From an uncultured Alistipes sp. (GTDB lineage: Bacteria; Bacteroidota; Bacteroidia; Bacteroidales; Rikenellaceae): DNA of 64,000 nt. The notes beneath the pieces were generated by a model that made no database searches, had not been told where the DNA came from, and saw only the letters and a program-made list of their open reading frames with translations. Position 1 is the first letter of the stretch, and the number at the start of each line of letters is the position of its first letter. Shown here piece after piece: positions 1 to 8,093 of this stretch. The stretch spans positions 155,167 to 219,166 of the forward strand of contig URBK01000001.1 of assembly GCA_900546065.1 (NCBI GenBank), given 5' to 3'. A program made the position numbers and the translations under genes.

Positions 1-1236
1 ATTCGCCTTGTCCAGACCGAGGAACTCCCGCAATCCTTCACGGAACTCCTTGTAATTTCCGTTCATGATATCCGTCTGTTCCCGTATGTCGTCCGGATGG
101 CACAGGCCGCTCGAACGCATCGACATGGCTTCTTCCCATGCGGATTCATATTTCCCGTAGCTCGACCGCAAAGCGTCGGGCAACAGGTCTATGTCACCTT
201 CATCGAGGTTCTTGCCGTCAGTAACGGAATCCAGATAAGGCTTCCGCTCCGGTGTCTCCTCGATGGTGGAACGGACAACCCGGTACATCTCCTGTTGCAG
301 GTTCTTGGCAAACTCGATTCCCGCAAGGTCGGTATCGAAACAGATGTGTTGCTTGGCAGGAAGCGAGAGCGTGAGGACACCCCGCATCTGTTCCACCGTC
401 GGGTTACCGCCGGTAGATATGAAGACCGCTTTCCGCAAATCCTTGTCGTTGGCCTGATGAAGCTGGTAATAGGCCATCGCGTCGTATGCACTCTCGAACC
501 AGTAGATATGCCTGGCTTCGGTAAGCGTAGTTTTGGCTGGGCTGGCAATCCATAACCCTTGGCTCGAATTGCTCCCTTCCGCCTTCCCTTTATAACTGCC
601 GCTGCCATCCATGCGAGGGCGGCCTCGCTCTTCCAGACCGACAACCTGTCCCGTATCTTTCGGAACGGTCAGCGGAAAGGCGAGGTTGGTGTATTTCATG
701 CCGTCCTCACGATGCTTCGTCGCCAGACAGAAGTTCCGATGAAAGGCATACTGCGTGTAAAGGTCGATGCCCCGATGCTTGAAGAACGGATAGAACTTCT
801 TTTGTGTCGCCCGATCCTGCGGATTGAACTGGTGAATGTCGTAATCCGCCATGTCAAACGGCTTCACATCCCGTTTAGGCTGGATAATCCGGATGTCCCG
901 GTCAGCGACGGGATGGTTCAGCAACCGGTTACAGACAAGGTTTACCAGTCGGTCGGGAGACACGCCTGTACGGTATTCCGCAAAAAAATGCGGATGCTCC
1001 TTGATAAAGGAAATGATGTTATACGACTTCTGCTGTTGCGGTTTGAAACAGCATTTCCCTTGCTGCGTGACAATGAACTTGTCGTTGCGGATGCGCCGCC
1101 CCTCGCTGTCCAACCGGACATACGAGGGATAGCGCAGGCCGTCGCGCCGGTTCAGGTGATAGCCCGCGTCGATAAGCACGTCCTGAATGTTCAGCCTGCG
1201 CAGAAAATCGTCATAAGTCAGTTCGCCCTCTCTCAT
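1..1236 (-). CDS. Toprim-domain protein of the DUF3991 type (3' part missing)
   Basis: Open frame of 412 codons running off the left window edge, so the C-terminus is not seen. The start ATG at 1236 follows a strong GGGGAGGT ribosome-binding site that overlaps the end of the upstream gene. The N-terminal 200 residues resemble the primase-like DUF3991 region. Further on, the segment ending in CFDTDLAGIEFA is a typical Toprim DxD motif, preceded by a glycine-rich FISTGGNP strand and an acidic strand WFESAYDAM. Such proteins are carried by Bacteroidetes conjugative elements and are thought to act in DNA primase or topoisomerase-like reactions on mobile DNA. Last gene in view of a leftward operon. 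Confidence 0.75.
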   Translation of the reverse strand, partial: MREGELTYDDFLRRLNIQDVLIDAGYHLNRRDGLRYPSYVRLDSEGRRIRNDKFIVTQQGKCCFKPQQQKSYNIISFIKEHPHFFAEYRTGVSPDRLVNLVCNRLLNHPVADRDIRIIQPKRDVKPFDMADYDIHQFNPQDRATQKKFYPFFKHRGIDLYTQYAFHRNFCLATKHREDGMKYTNLAFPLTVPKDTGQVVGLEERGRPRMDGSGSYKGKAEGSNSSQGLWIASPAKTTLTEARHIYWFESAYDAMAYYQLHQANDKDLRKAVFISTGGNPTVEQMRGVLTLSLPAKQHICFDTDLAGIEFAKNLQQEMYRVVRSTIEETPERKPYLDSVTDGKNLDEGDIDLLPDALRSSYGKYESAWEEAMSMRSSGLCHPDDIREQTDIMNGNYKEFREGLREFLGLDKAN

Positions 1237-1239
1237 GGT

Positions 1240-2817
1240 TTACCTCCCCATTCTCATATCATTGATTTCACGGTTCATCTCTGCCTCGAAACAACGGATG
1301 GCCACATCCCTCGGCGTATCGACACCCGGCTTGAAGTACGGGCGTGGCGGACCGCCGAAACACTCGCCGTAGAACTCCGGGGCATGGCAGTGATGGTGGA
1401 TGCCGTGCGCGACACCCGCTGCGACTACCGTACCTGCGGTGAGGGCGGCAAAGATTTTCGTGCCGAGCCCCCGTTGTGCTTCCGGGCGTGTTTTCATGTC
1501 CACTTCGCTGAAAATCTTGGAAAAGAGCTTCATCCGGTGATAATCATCCACAGCAAGGAACTTGTCGTAGTCCCGTTGGGTTATCTCATGGCTGATAGCC
1601 TGACCGTCGATAACGGCGGTCATCCTGTATTTCCCCTCGGTCTGTGCCGGTTGAACGGCTATCTGGCTCACTTCGACTTCCCGCCCGTGTTTCTCTTCCC
1701 GATACCATCCCTTGTTTTCATTCAAAAACTGGAGGTCACGCCTGTCCACTGCCGCACCGACATAGCCCTGTATGGATTCCTCTTGCTGTTGCAGCGAGGT
1801 TTCCACCGGCATGAAAACCTCCTGCTCCTGCCGTTGGCGTTGTTCCAAATCCTGCTGTACTTCGGGATGCAGACCGATAGCGATGCGTTGATCGCTGTTG
1901 AGAGCCTCCATCGTCACTTTGTCGGAAAAGTCAGCCCCGATAATGCCGTTCAGCAGTTCCAGACGTTTTTCTACGGGTTGTTCCTCGATGGGTGCGGCAA
2001 CCAGTGTCATCGCTTCCTCTTCCGTCAGGTCATAGACCATATCGGCTTGGACGCTTTCCGACTGCACGGTCAGCGTCCGCCTTTCCGCATCCACGACAAG
2101 ACCGTGCGAGGCAAGGCACTCCGCCCATTTCTCGTTGGAAAAATAGACCGGAGAGGCTATAAGCTCCTTGTACGGCCGTGCCGGTTCTCCGCTGCGCGGA
2201 CGGCTGACCATCGGCGTGATGACCGCTTGCAAGTCCTGCAGAACGTCCCGTTGCTGTACGGGTTGCGCCTGTTGATGCCCCTTGTAATAGAATCCGTAAC
2301 CGCCCGATTGCAACTCGCCGGGCTTCATGCGCCCGTCGGGACGTTCGGGTACGATGGACGGCCCCGGAAAGAACAGTTGGCCGCCGACCCTGCGCAGGTG
2401 CAAGCCCCACTGGTTGCGTGGCGTCCAGCCGAGGAACGGCGGGGGCATTCCCATCCGTCCCATGCGACCGTACTCGCCGATGCCGATGCGGTAGCCGTGC
2501 AGCCCCATAGCCACACGCCCGTTGGCATTGCGGGCATGGACGAAGTTCTTGGGCATATAGAAGTCTTTGCCCACGATGCTCGTGAGCACGTTGTAGGCTT
2601 TCTTGTTGGCCGTATTGGTTCCCCAGTCCGTGAGTGCCAACATCTGACGTTCGCTTATCGGATAGACCAGCAGCGGAGAATTATGCCCCTGCACAATCAG
2701 CCGATACCCTGAACCATCAAGCGCAACATGGGCTTGCAGGCCGTTACGCATCAGCATATTGCGCATTTCGGGCTGCAAGTCCATCTGCCGGGGATTGGTA
2801 TTCGTTCGTATCGCCAT
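1240..2817 (-). CDS. Unassigned ICE protein, 525 residues, one C-terminal membrane segment
   Basis: I do not recognise a defined function; it resembles the DUF3945/DUF4099-rich proteins of Bacteroides conjugative elements. The start at 2817 was chosen because the longer frame from 3024 overlaps the whole 74-residue upstream gene, and because MAIRTNTNPRQM opens a compact globular-looking sequence. Residues around 315-365 are rich in Gln and Glu and probably coiled coil. One hydrophobic stretch (IFAALTAGTVVAAGVAH) lies near residue 455, followed by a His cluster and a conserved-looking acidic tail. It ends three bases before the Toprim gene, so the two are translationally linked. Confidence 0.6.
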   Translation of the reverse strand: MAIRTNTNPRQMDLQPEMRNMLMRNGLQAHVALDGSGYRLIVQGHNSPLLVYPISERQMLALTDWGTNTANKKAYNVLTSIVGKDFYMPKNFVHARNANGRVAMGLHGYRIGIGEYGRMGRMGMPPPFLGWTPRNQWGLHLRRVGGQLFFPGPSIVPERPDGRMKPGELQSGGYGFYYKGHQQAQPVQQRDVLQDLQAVITPMVSRPRSGEPARPYKELIASPVYFSNEKWAECLASHGLVVDAERRTLTVQSESVQADMVYDLTEEEAMTLVAAPIEEQPVEKRLELLNGIIGADFSDKVTMEALNSDQRIAIGLHPEVQQDLEQRQRQEQEVFMPVETSLQQQEESIQGYVGAAVDRRDLQFLNENKGWYREEKHGREVEVSQIAVQPAQTEGKYRMTAVIDGQAISHEITQRDYDKFLAVDDYHRMKLFSKIFSEVDMKTRPEAQRGLGTKIFAALTAGTVVAAGVAHGIHHHCHAPEFYGECFGGPPRPYFKPGVDTPRDVAIRCFEAEMNREINDMRMGR

Positions 2818-2833
2818 AGTCGGATTGTTTTCG

Positions 2834-3058
2834 TTATGCGTCGCCGCGTTCCATTGCTGCCTCCAGCTGTTCGTCCTTGAAGCGGACAAACTCGGCAGCG
2901 GATTCGTTGCCGACAGCAAGCCCCTTTTCCTCGCAGTAACGGGCGTATTCCTCCTGCCAGTCGGCGGAGAAATGATTGACGTAATCGAGCCAGCCGTATT
3001 CGCCGCTCTGCATCTTACCGACAAGTACCTCTTCGGGATAATATTCGTTTTGTGTCAT
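2834..3058 (-). CDS. Small acidic ICE protein, 74 residues
   Basis: A short, acidic, hydrophilic protein beginning MTQNEYYPEE with many aromatic residues (Tyr, Trp) and no membrane segment. It sits between two ICE genes on the same strand with 16 and 20 bases of spacing, as expected for an operon member. I recall closely similar small hypothetical proteins in Bacteroides conjugative elements next to DUF4099 genes, which supports it being real. No function can be assigned. Confidence 0.65.
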   Translation of the reverse strand: MTQNEYYPEEVLVGKMQSGEYGWLDYVNHFSADWQEEYARYCEEKGLAVGNESAAEFVRFKDEQLEAAMERGDA

Positions 3059-3078
3059 AATCTACGGATTGATTGTTT

Positions 3079-3837
3079 TTACTTGTGAAGGGCTGCCGCA
3101 CGGTTGCGTTCGCCGCTCTTCTTCTGTTCGTTCCACAACTCCTCGGTGTAGTCCTCTTCCGAAACGTAGTCAAGGTTGCCGTCATCGTCCATGACCCAGC
3201 AGCCGTAGCACCCGAAGGTGTATTTGTCCCATTCGCGTTTGGGCTGGTTGCGCCATTGCTGCGCGTCGCCCGAACAGATGCGGATGCCGGTCTTGGCATG
3301 AAGGTCTATGCCCACTGTGGCAGGCTCGCCGTCCACGACGACTGTCAGCGGCTCGCCGTGCTGCATCCCGTTTACCTCCACTGCACCGAGGCGCATGACC
3401 TCGGCCAGCACTTTCAGGTTGCGTGCGATGATGGGCGTGGGGACATACATCACCTGTTTCGTCTCGGTGTCAATCTGCACAAAAGCCTTGCTGCTCCGGC
3501 CGTCCGCCATTTCCACGTCAGCGACAATCGTCTTGCCGTCGAGCAACTGTTTTTGTTGCGCTTCGTCATACCGTTCCAGCGGAGAGGATTTCAGTGCCGG
3601 ATAAAAGACCACATCCACCTGACCGTTGTCCATGCGGATAAAGGCAAAGCGGCTGCGGCTCTCAATTTGTTCGCCATGCTCATCGGTAACACGCACGGGA
3701 AGCACGGGAGAATGCCGACCGTTGCAGATGTCGTCCAACACACGCATCGGCAAGTCCTCGATCATCTCCCGTGTGAGACCGAATCGTTCCAGTGCCGGGA
3801 AGGGTAATTCATCAAATTCAATCTGAACTTTTTTCAT
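3079..3837 (-). CDS. DUF4099-type ICE protein, 252 residues
   Basis: The N-terminus (MKKVQIEFDELPFPALERFG, then a segment with LPMRVLDDICNGRHSPVLPV) is the DUF4099 signature as I know it from Bacteroides conjugative elements. The middle contains a conserved-looking segment with VPTPIIARNL and the C-terminal third a patch with YTFGCYGCWVMDDDG. There is no signal peptide or membrane segment, so it is probably cytoplasmic. First gene of the leftward operon that continues to the Toprim gene; a Bacteroidetes promoter lies 30-60 bases upstream. The function is unknown; the family is tied to mobile-element DNA metabolism only by context. Confidence 0.75.
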   Translation of the reverse strand: MKKVQIEFDELPFPALERFGLTREMIEDLPMRVLDDICNGRHSPVLPVRVTDEHGEQIESRSRFAFIRMDNGQVDVVFYPALKSSPLERYDEAQQKQLLDGKTIVADVEMADGRSSKAFVQIDTETKQVMYVPTPIIARNLKVLAEVMRLGAVEVNGMQHGEPLTVVVDGEPATVGIDLHAKTGIRICSGDAQQWRNQPKREWDKYTFGCYGCWVMDDDGNLDYVSEEDYTEELWNEQKKSGERNRAAALHK

Positions 3838-3867
3838 ACTATATTTATATTATAAAATTGTACTATA

Positions 3868-3900
3868 CAAAGATAGAGACATCTTATTGTGACGAACAAA
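3868..3900 (-). promoter_or_regulatory. Bacteroidetes promoter for the DUF4099-Toprim operon
   Basis: On the minus strand a TTTG (3897-3900) is followed after 21 bases by TATCTTTG (3868-3875), matching the Bacteroidetes -33/-7 consensus. It lies 31 bases upstream of the DUF4099 start codon. Confidence 0.7.
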
Positions 3901-3943
3901 AATACAGCCATATAAACGGTTGTAATATGCTGTTTTTATCTTC

Positions 3944-3977
3944 ATTAGTACGATTATCCAATCCAAATCGTACTAAT
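3944..3977. promoter_or_regulatory. 12-bp inverted repeat, likely operator
   Basis: Perfect arms ATTAGTACGATT (3944-3955) and AATCGTACTAAT (3966-3977) flank a 10-base spacer in the gap between the divergent DUF4099 operon and the M23 peptidase gene. The same core (AAATCGTACTAT) recurs upstream of the transfer operon at 40417-40428, suggesting one shared DNA-binding regulator. Confidence 0.5.
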
Positions 3978-4056
3978 AGACGCAAAATATCAAACCAATA
4001 TAAGAAATGACGGCTGTTTGTTTCCGACATGAAAACTCCCGTTATAACTTTGCCGA

Positions 4057-4710
4057 ATGAGAAAAATTTTACTGATAGCAATATCGGGTATTTCATTCTG
4101 CACGATGCCCGTTCAGGCGCAGTTCAACACGATTGCCAAGACACCAGAAAGATACAAGGTAGAAGCCTTGCAGGAGGGTATGAAAAAGCAGGAGCCGACA
4201 CCCGAAAGCATGGCTCCTGCACAGGAGACTTCGACAAAACCTGCCGATGAAAGTAAGAAGTTGTGGATTGACCGTTATCTCAGCGTGTCTTATCCATTGC
4301 AGCGCATCAGAATTACATCGCCATACGGCTACCGGAAAGACCCGTTTACCGGGAAGAGGAAGTTTCACGGCGGTATCGACCTGCACGCACGGGGCGAGCA
4401 GGTATTGGCCATGATGGAGGGGGTGGTCATCAAAGTGGGACAGGACAAGACATCCGGCAAGTATGTGACCCTGCGGCACGGAAACTATACAGTAAGTTAT
4501 TGCCACCTTTCACGGGTGCTGGCCGCCAAGGGGACGGTAGTCCGTCCCCGTGATGCCGTCGGTATTACCGGCTCGACCGGACGAAGTACAGGCGAACACC
4601 TGCACATAACCTGCAAGCTAAATGGCAAGAGTGTCGATCCGTCGGTCGTTTTCGATTACATCCGGACTACACAGCAGGAGTGCATTTCAGCTTTGAGCAG
4701 ACTGTTGTAA
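4057..4710 (+). CDS. Secreted M23-family peptidoglycan endopeptidase
   Basis: Zinc metallopeptidase expected to cut peptide cross-links in peptidoglycan. Residues 1-21 form a signal peptide ending VQA-Q. A low-complexity linker (to about residue 68) precedes the LytM/M23 domain: the HxxxD motif is H104...D108 in HGGIDLH, and the HxH motif is H181/H183 in GEHLHIT, so the zinc ligands are intact. At 217 residues it is a typical short form. Such enzymes travel with conjugative elements, where local wall opening helps assembly of the transfer machine. A TAACTTTG box sits only 5 bases before the ATG, so either the transcript is almost leaderless or this is not the promoter. It stands alone, divergent from the DUF4099 operon. 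Confidence 0.85.
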   Translation: MRKILLIAISGISFCTMPVQAQFNTIAKTPERYKVEALQEGMKKQEPTPESMAPAQETSTKPADESKKLWIDRYLSVSYPLQRIRITSPYGYRKDPFTGKRKFHGGIDLHARGEQVLAMMEGVVIKVGQDKTSGKYVTLRHGNYTVSYCHLSRVLAAKGTVVRPRDAVGITGSTGRSTGEHLHITCKLNGKSVDPSVVFDYIRTTQQECISALSRLL

Positions 4711-4858
4711 GAGTGTTTATGTCGCCAAACGCTAATCGAAAAGAGTGTCATTGGGTGATGTGGTTTTCGATTAAAACAGGGGACTTTTCATTTTGGAACT
4801 TATCGTAATTTTTTATTTGAATGATTGTGAAACCAAGACCGAGTAGGGAGATCGGACT

Positions 4859-5377
4859 CTAACGGTCTATCCCGTTGCGGGAGAGGACGCCTTCCGTGTA
4901 ATAATGTTTGACTTCTCGCATCTCCGTGACCAAGTCGGCTATGTCGATCAATTCTGCCGGAGCGTACCGTCCCGTGATTACCAACTCTGTCCCGGAATGT
5001 CGTCGAGAAATCGCCGTCAATACCTCCTCAATAGAAAGCAACTCGTAATACAGGGCAATGGTTAGTTCATCGAGCACGACCAGATTATACTCTCCCGAAG
5101 CGAGAATTTGTTTGCAGCTTTCCAATCCCGCATAAGCTGCGTCAATATCTTCTTGTGCCGGCTTCTTTTCAATAAAGCACCCCCGACCGAATTGCTGGAT
5201 GCGGACGTTGTTAAACAGATGTTCGATCTTGGTTTCATTATATTTCATGTTCTTTACGAATTGTCCGATGAAGACGCTTCCTCCGGCACACAAAACTCGA
5301 ATGGCAAGCCCAAATGCGGCCGTTGTCTTTCCTTTCCCGTTGCCAGTATAGACATGTATATATCCTTTGTTTTCCAT
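4859..5377 (-). CDS. cobO: Corrinoid adenosyltransferase (CobO/BtuR type)
   Basis: Transfers the 5'-deoxyadenosyl group of ATP to cob(I)alamin or cob(I)yrinic acid diamide, giving the coenzyme form of B12. The P-loop GNGKGKTT is at residues 12-19, followed by the family segments FIGQFVKN, VVLDELTIAL (Walker B) and LVITGRYAP. At 172 residues it has the normal CobO/BtuR length. It stands 33 bases after the Dph6-like gene but has its own TACATTTG box at 5396-5403 on the minus strand. An accessory B12 gene on an ICE is unusual cargo; no BtuB transporter or cobalamin riboswitch is visible nearby. The choice between cobO and btuR names is arbitrary from sequence alone. Confidence 0.9.
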   Translation of the reverse strand: MENKGYIHVYTGNGKGKTTAAFGLAIRVLCAGGSVFIGQFVKNMKYNETKIEHLFNNVRIQQFGRGCFIEKKPAQEDIDAAYAGLESCKQILASGEYNLVVLDELTIALYYELLSIEEVLTAISRRHSGTELVITGRYAPAELIDIADLVTEMREVKHYYTEGVLSRNGIDR

Positions 5378-5410
5378 ATTGTTGATTTATGATTGCAAAT
5401 GTAATCCGTG

Positions 5411-6145
5411 TTATGGTTCGGCGGAAAGATGGGCAAAACAATAAGTATAGGTTTGAATCGTACCATCCTCAAGCCGGATGTCATAACTTTGGCTAAAGGG
5501 AGTTCCCAGTCGGAAAAGTACGGGTGAGGAGAATATCGGTCCGTCGTAGCAGAACGTGTGGTATTCTCCGTTTTCTCCGTTGGGATCCATTTCCTTGGGG
5601 AGAGAGGCAATCAAGTCGGCATCTACCTCGCGACCGATGGCATCCATTCCCAAGCCATCGGCTTGCGTGGTCACGATGACCGTCTTCAGTCCGGAAGCGA
5701 GGTATTGCTGCATGACGATTTCCGAGGAGACTACTCCCCATAACGGCTCCACAACCTCTATTCCGAGTGGAGCGAGTTGTCGCTCCCGGTAGGCACGGAC
5801 ATCGTGCAAGTAAATATCCCCGAAAATAAAATGGGTTACTCCTTGCTCCTTGAAATGTAGGGCTGCGCAAGTCATGGCCTCTGCGTAATTTTCAAGGTTC
5901 CCCTGGGGTGTGAGATTCACGATATGCAGGGGAATACCTATACTGTCTGCTTGTGCCTGAAGCAAGGGGAGTGGGATACCGTGCATGGTGGAGCGTTGCG
6001 AGTCACGATTGATTGTGGTGAGCAGGGCAACGATGTCGTATAGCTCCGATTGACGAGCTCGCCAAAGGGCATGCGCGGAGTCTTTTCCCCCGCTCCAGTT
6101 GAATACGGCTTTTATCTTTTCCATTCGATGTTCGTAAAACTTCAT
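5411..6145 (-). CDS. Dph6-related ATP pyrophosphatase (adenine nucleotide alpha hydrolase fold)
   Basis: PP-loop enzyme with SGGKDS at residues 18-23, the nucleotide-binding signature of the Dph6/MJ0570 family; the later segments with HFIFGDIYLHD and LWG also fit that family. Eukaryotic and archaeal Dph6 amidates diphthine on EF-2, a substrate bacteria lack, so the bacterial relatives must act on something else. In Bacteroidetes I know such genes near corrinoid genes, and here cobO is immediately downstream. The ATG at 6145 overlaps the AbiEii stop by 4 bases (ATGA), making translational coupling likely; a second in-frame ATG is at 6124. Length 244 residues. Confidence 0.8.
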   Translation of the reverse strand: MKFYEHRMEKIKAVFNWSGGKDSAHALWRARQSELYDIVALLTTINRDSQRSTMHGIPLPLLQAQADSIGIPLHIVNLTPQGNLENYAEAMTCAALHFKEQGVTHFIFGDIYLHDVRAYRERQLAPLGIEVVEPLWGVVSSEIVMQQYLASGLKTVIVTTQADGLGMDAIGREVDADLIASLPKEMDPNGENGEYHTFCYDGPIFSSPVLFRLGTPFSQSYDIRLEDGTIQTYTYCFAHLSAEP

Positions 6146-7215
6146 GCTTCCAATAACTCACTCGTTTTTGCCCAATAGTAGTAGGCTTCCGGTAGGTTGC
6201 TTCTCAGCTTATTCAGCTTGTTGGGCAGCGAAGGTCGGATGACCATATCCTTTATATCGGCAGGGTTGTTGGAATAAGATTCTATTTCATTGATTCCCTT
6301 TTCAATTAACGTGGCTAAATAAGCCGCCCTTGCTGCATCAATAATGGCATGGTCTATCAGATAACGCTGCTTGTACATAAATGACTTGACACGGATGATT
6401 CCGTCTTGTATCAAATCAAAATCACCTTCTCCGGCTTTTCCCCGTGTGGAGATACAAAGTGCCGTTTGGCGGATGTCATTGAAAACTTGCCCTATGTCCG
6501 TTCCGAAAGACCGGTATGAAAGTTCGACCACCGCAATCTTACGGAACGCTTCTTTGGTAATCTGCAGGTCTGAAACATTTTCAAACAGCCGCCCCACATC
6601 ATAAAGCTGTTTGGCTATCTCCATCGAACAGGACCTTCCATTCTTGTAATAAGGTATTCCAGTTGTGTTGGGAGCGAAAGCCGTCAGTTTATCGCCCAAA
6701 ATATCTTCTGCGGACGGGACTGTTACCATCAATGGTTTTCCTTCCAACCGTATGAACGGGCAGTCGATAGCTATTTGTTGGGTACGGAAATAATGAATGT
6801 CCTCGTAGAGTACATCCAGCAGGATATAGGATTGTGCATCGGTGTCATTTCGGTAGGCAATCTGATAGAAAAACTTGGAATGGCTCTTGGGAATATCCGC
6901 ATCATCCCGTTGCTTGCGTTCCACAAGTTCCAGATTGATGAAGCCGAAATCGGCAAATGATTTCAGATAGTCTTCAATGTTGGTTCCAGGGGGACAGATA
7001 ACATCAATGTCGATTGACAAACGATGAGCAGATTTCCCAAGTATGAGCATAAGTGCCGTTCCTCCCTTAAAAACCAGTGGACACCCGGCTTTAACCAGCA
7101 TTTCAAGCAGGGACAGGGCACGGATTACTTTCTCTATCAGATTTTTGTCATTATAGTGCAATTCGGATGAAACCTGTTCGATCCATTCTGCCGTAAAACA
7201 CTCCTTCTTTATCAT
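6142..7215 (-). CDS. abiEii: AbiEii-type nucleotidyltransferase toxin
   Basis: Toxin of a type IV toxin-antitoxin (AbiE) system. The nucleotidyltransferase signature is complete: FKGGTALML (GG at 51-52), then the metal-binding pair D69/D71 in RLSIDIDV, and the third motif GDKLTAF at 174-180. Family members modify RNA ends (for example tRNA 3' ends) and stop growth, which limits phage spread. At 357 residues it is slightly longer than the classical AbiEii. Its start overlaps the stop of the antitoxin gene by 4 bases, and its own stop overlaps the Dph6-like gene, giving a tightly coupled three-gene unit. Confidence 0.85.
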   Translation of the reverse strand: MIKKECFTAEWIEQVSSELHYNDKNLIEKVIRALSLLEMLVKAGCPLVFKGGTALMLILGKSAHRLSIDIDVICPPGTNIEDYLKSFADFGFINLELVERKQRDDADIPKSHSKFFYQIAYRNDTDAQSYILLDVLYEDIHYFRTQQIAIDCPFIRLEGKPLMVTVPSAEDILGDKLTAFAPNTTGIPYYKNGRSCSMEIAKQLYDVGRLFENVSDLQITKEAFRKIAVVELSYRSFGTDIGQVFNDIRQTALCISTRGKAGEGDFDLIQDGIIRVKSFMYKQRYLIDHAIIDAARAAYLATLIEKGINEIESYSNNPADIKDMVIRPSLPNKLNKLRSNLPEAYYYWAKTSELLEA

Positions 7216-7934
7216 TTTATGTTCAGATTTTCTAATATGGACAATATTTCTTCTTTTGCCTTACGTCTGCCGGCATACCTGAATAGCCGATTTCGATTGA
7301 CAGCGTACAGGTTAAAGGCATTTTCAAAGATATGCTCGCTTTCACTACCTTGTAGGTAGAAGAAATCCGCATCCCTCAATATATCCACCAACAGCTTTTC
7401 CAGTGTGGGCATCGGTATATCTGATACTTTCTGCAAAGGAGCTTCCGAGACCAAATTTTTCACAAAGAAGACACGGCTGTCCATATCTACATATCGGTAA
7501 ATCATATCTTTGTCCGGTCGCAGATAGACGTCACGGTTCCCGTCTTTCAAAAAGTTGAAAACCGTTTCTGCCGAATCCCTGTCTGTTTCCACATAGACAA
7601 CACGGTTGGAAGAAAGGTGATGCTGCAAGGGTGCGATAATATCCCCCTGATAGACGCAGAACTTCGCAAATGGGAAATTGACCAGCAACGAATCGTAAAT
7701 TTCTCTTACTTCACCTATGAGTTTAGGAACAAAGGGCTGTTTCATGACTTTAGCATACATTCCGCGTCCGGTTCTGACCAATGCATTTTCATTCACGAGC
7801 TTGAACAGATACCATGACAAGGAAGACTTGCTTATGCCAACCTTTTCGTGAAGATAGGCAAACAAGTCATCCATGCTGAAATCACGGTGTACTTCAGCGT
7901 ATTCAAGTATGGATGTCGTTGTTTTGTTACTCAT
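7212..7934 (-). CDS. abiEi: AbiEi-type antitoxin with N-terminal winged helix
   Basis: Cognate antitoxin and presumed autorepressor of the AbiE pair. Residues 1-70 form a winged-helix domain (helix pattern FSMDDLFAYL...ISKSSLSWYLFKLV, wing with LVRTGRGMYAK); the rest is the conserved AbiEi-like C-terminal domain seen in Bacteroidetes members (DUF6577-like). I took ATG 7934 as start: it has AGGAT upstream, whereas the longer frame begins with TTG inside the promoter. A palindrome with 18-bp arms abuts the promoter and a second one lies 48 bases further up, matching known AbiEi binding to inverted repeats. 240 residues. Confidence 0.8.
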   Translation of the reverse strand: MSNKTTTSILEYAEVHRDFSMDDLFAYLHEKVGISKSSLSWYLFKLVNENALVRTGRGMYAKVMKQPFVPKLIGEVREIYDSLLVNFPFAKFCVYQGDIIAPLQHHLSSNRVVYVETDRDSAETVFNFLKDGNRDVYLRPDKDMIYRYVDMDSRVFFVKNLVSEAPLQKVSDIPMPTLEKLLVDILRDADFFYLQGSESEHIFENAFNLYAVNRNRLFRYAGRRKAKEEILSILENLNIK

Positions 7935-7955
7935 ATTATATCCTGTTTTTGCCTG

Positions 7956-8004
7956 CAAATATAGCAAATTTTCGGCACTATTCAGAAATAGTGCCGAAAA
8001 TTTG
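7956..8004 (-). promoter_or_regulatory. abiE promoter with adjoining 18-bp palindrome (operator 1)
   Basis: TATATTTG (7956-7963, minus strand) is a -7 box 22 bases before the abiEi ATG. Directly upstream lies a perfect inverted repeat, arms 7965-7982 and 7987-8004 with a 4-base loop, covering the spacer and -33 region (TTTC). A repressor bound here would block RNA polymerase; AbiEi proteins are known to do this at their own promoters. Confidence 0.75.
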
Positions 8005-8051
8005 TATTTATTTAAAACAATCTATATGTAAATAACCTTTTGTCATCATCT

Positions 8052-8093
8052 ACTAAATATCGGCACTAAATTAAAATTGTGCCGATATTTAGT
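8052..8093. promoter_or_regulatory. Second abiE palindrome, 15-bp arms (operator 2)
   Basis: Perfect arms 8052-8066 (ACTAAATATCGGCAC) and 8079-8093 with a 12-base spacer. It shares the core CGGCAC with the first palindrome 48 bases away, so the same dimer probably binds both, allowing cooperative repression. Confidence 0.65.

Noticed and set aside
559..2712. 717-codon open frame on the plus strand
   Set aside because: It lies wholly opposite two real minus-strand genes with recognisable protein sequence and ribosome-binding sites; its translation is low-complexity and shows no domain. It is a GC-driven shadow frame.
4711..4858. Cobalamin riboswitch near cobO
   Set aside because: The 148 bases lie downstream of cobO and show no B12-box-like sequence; the short region upstream of cobO is also too small.
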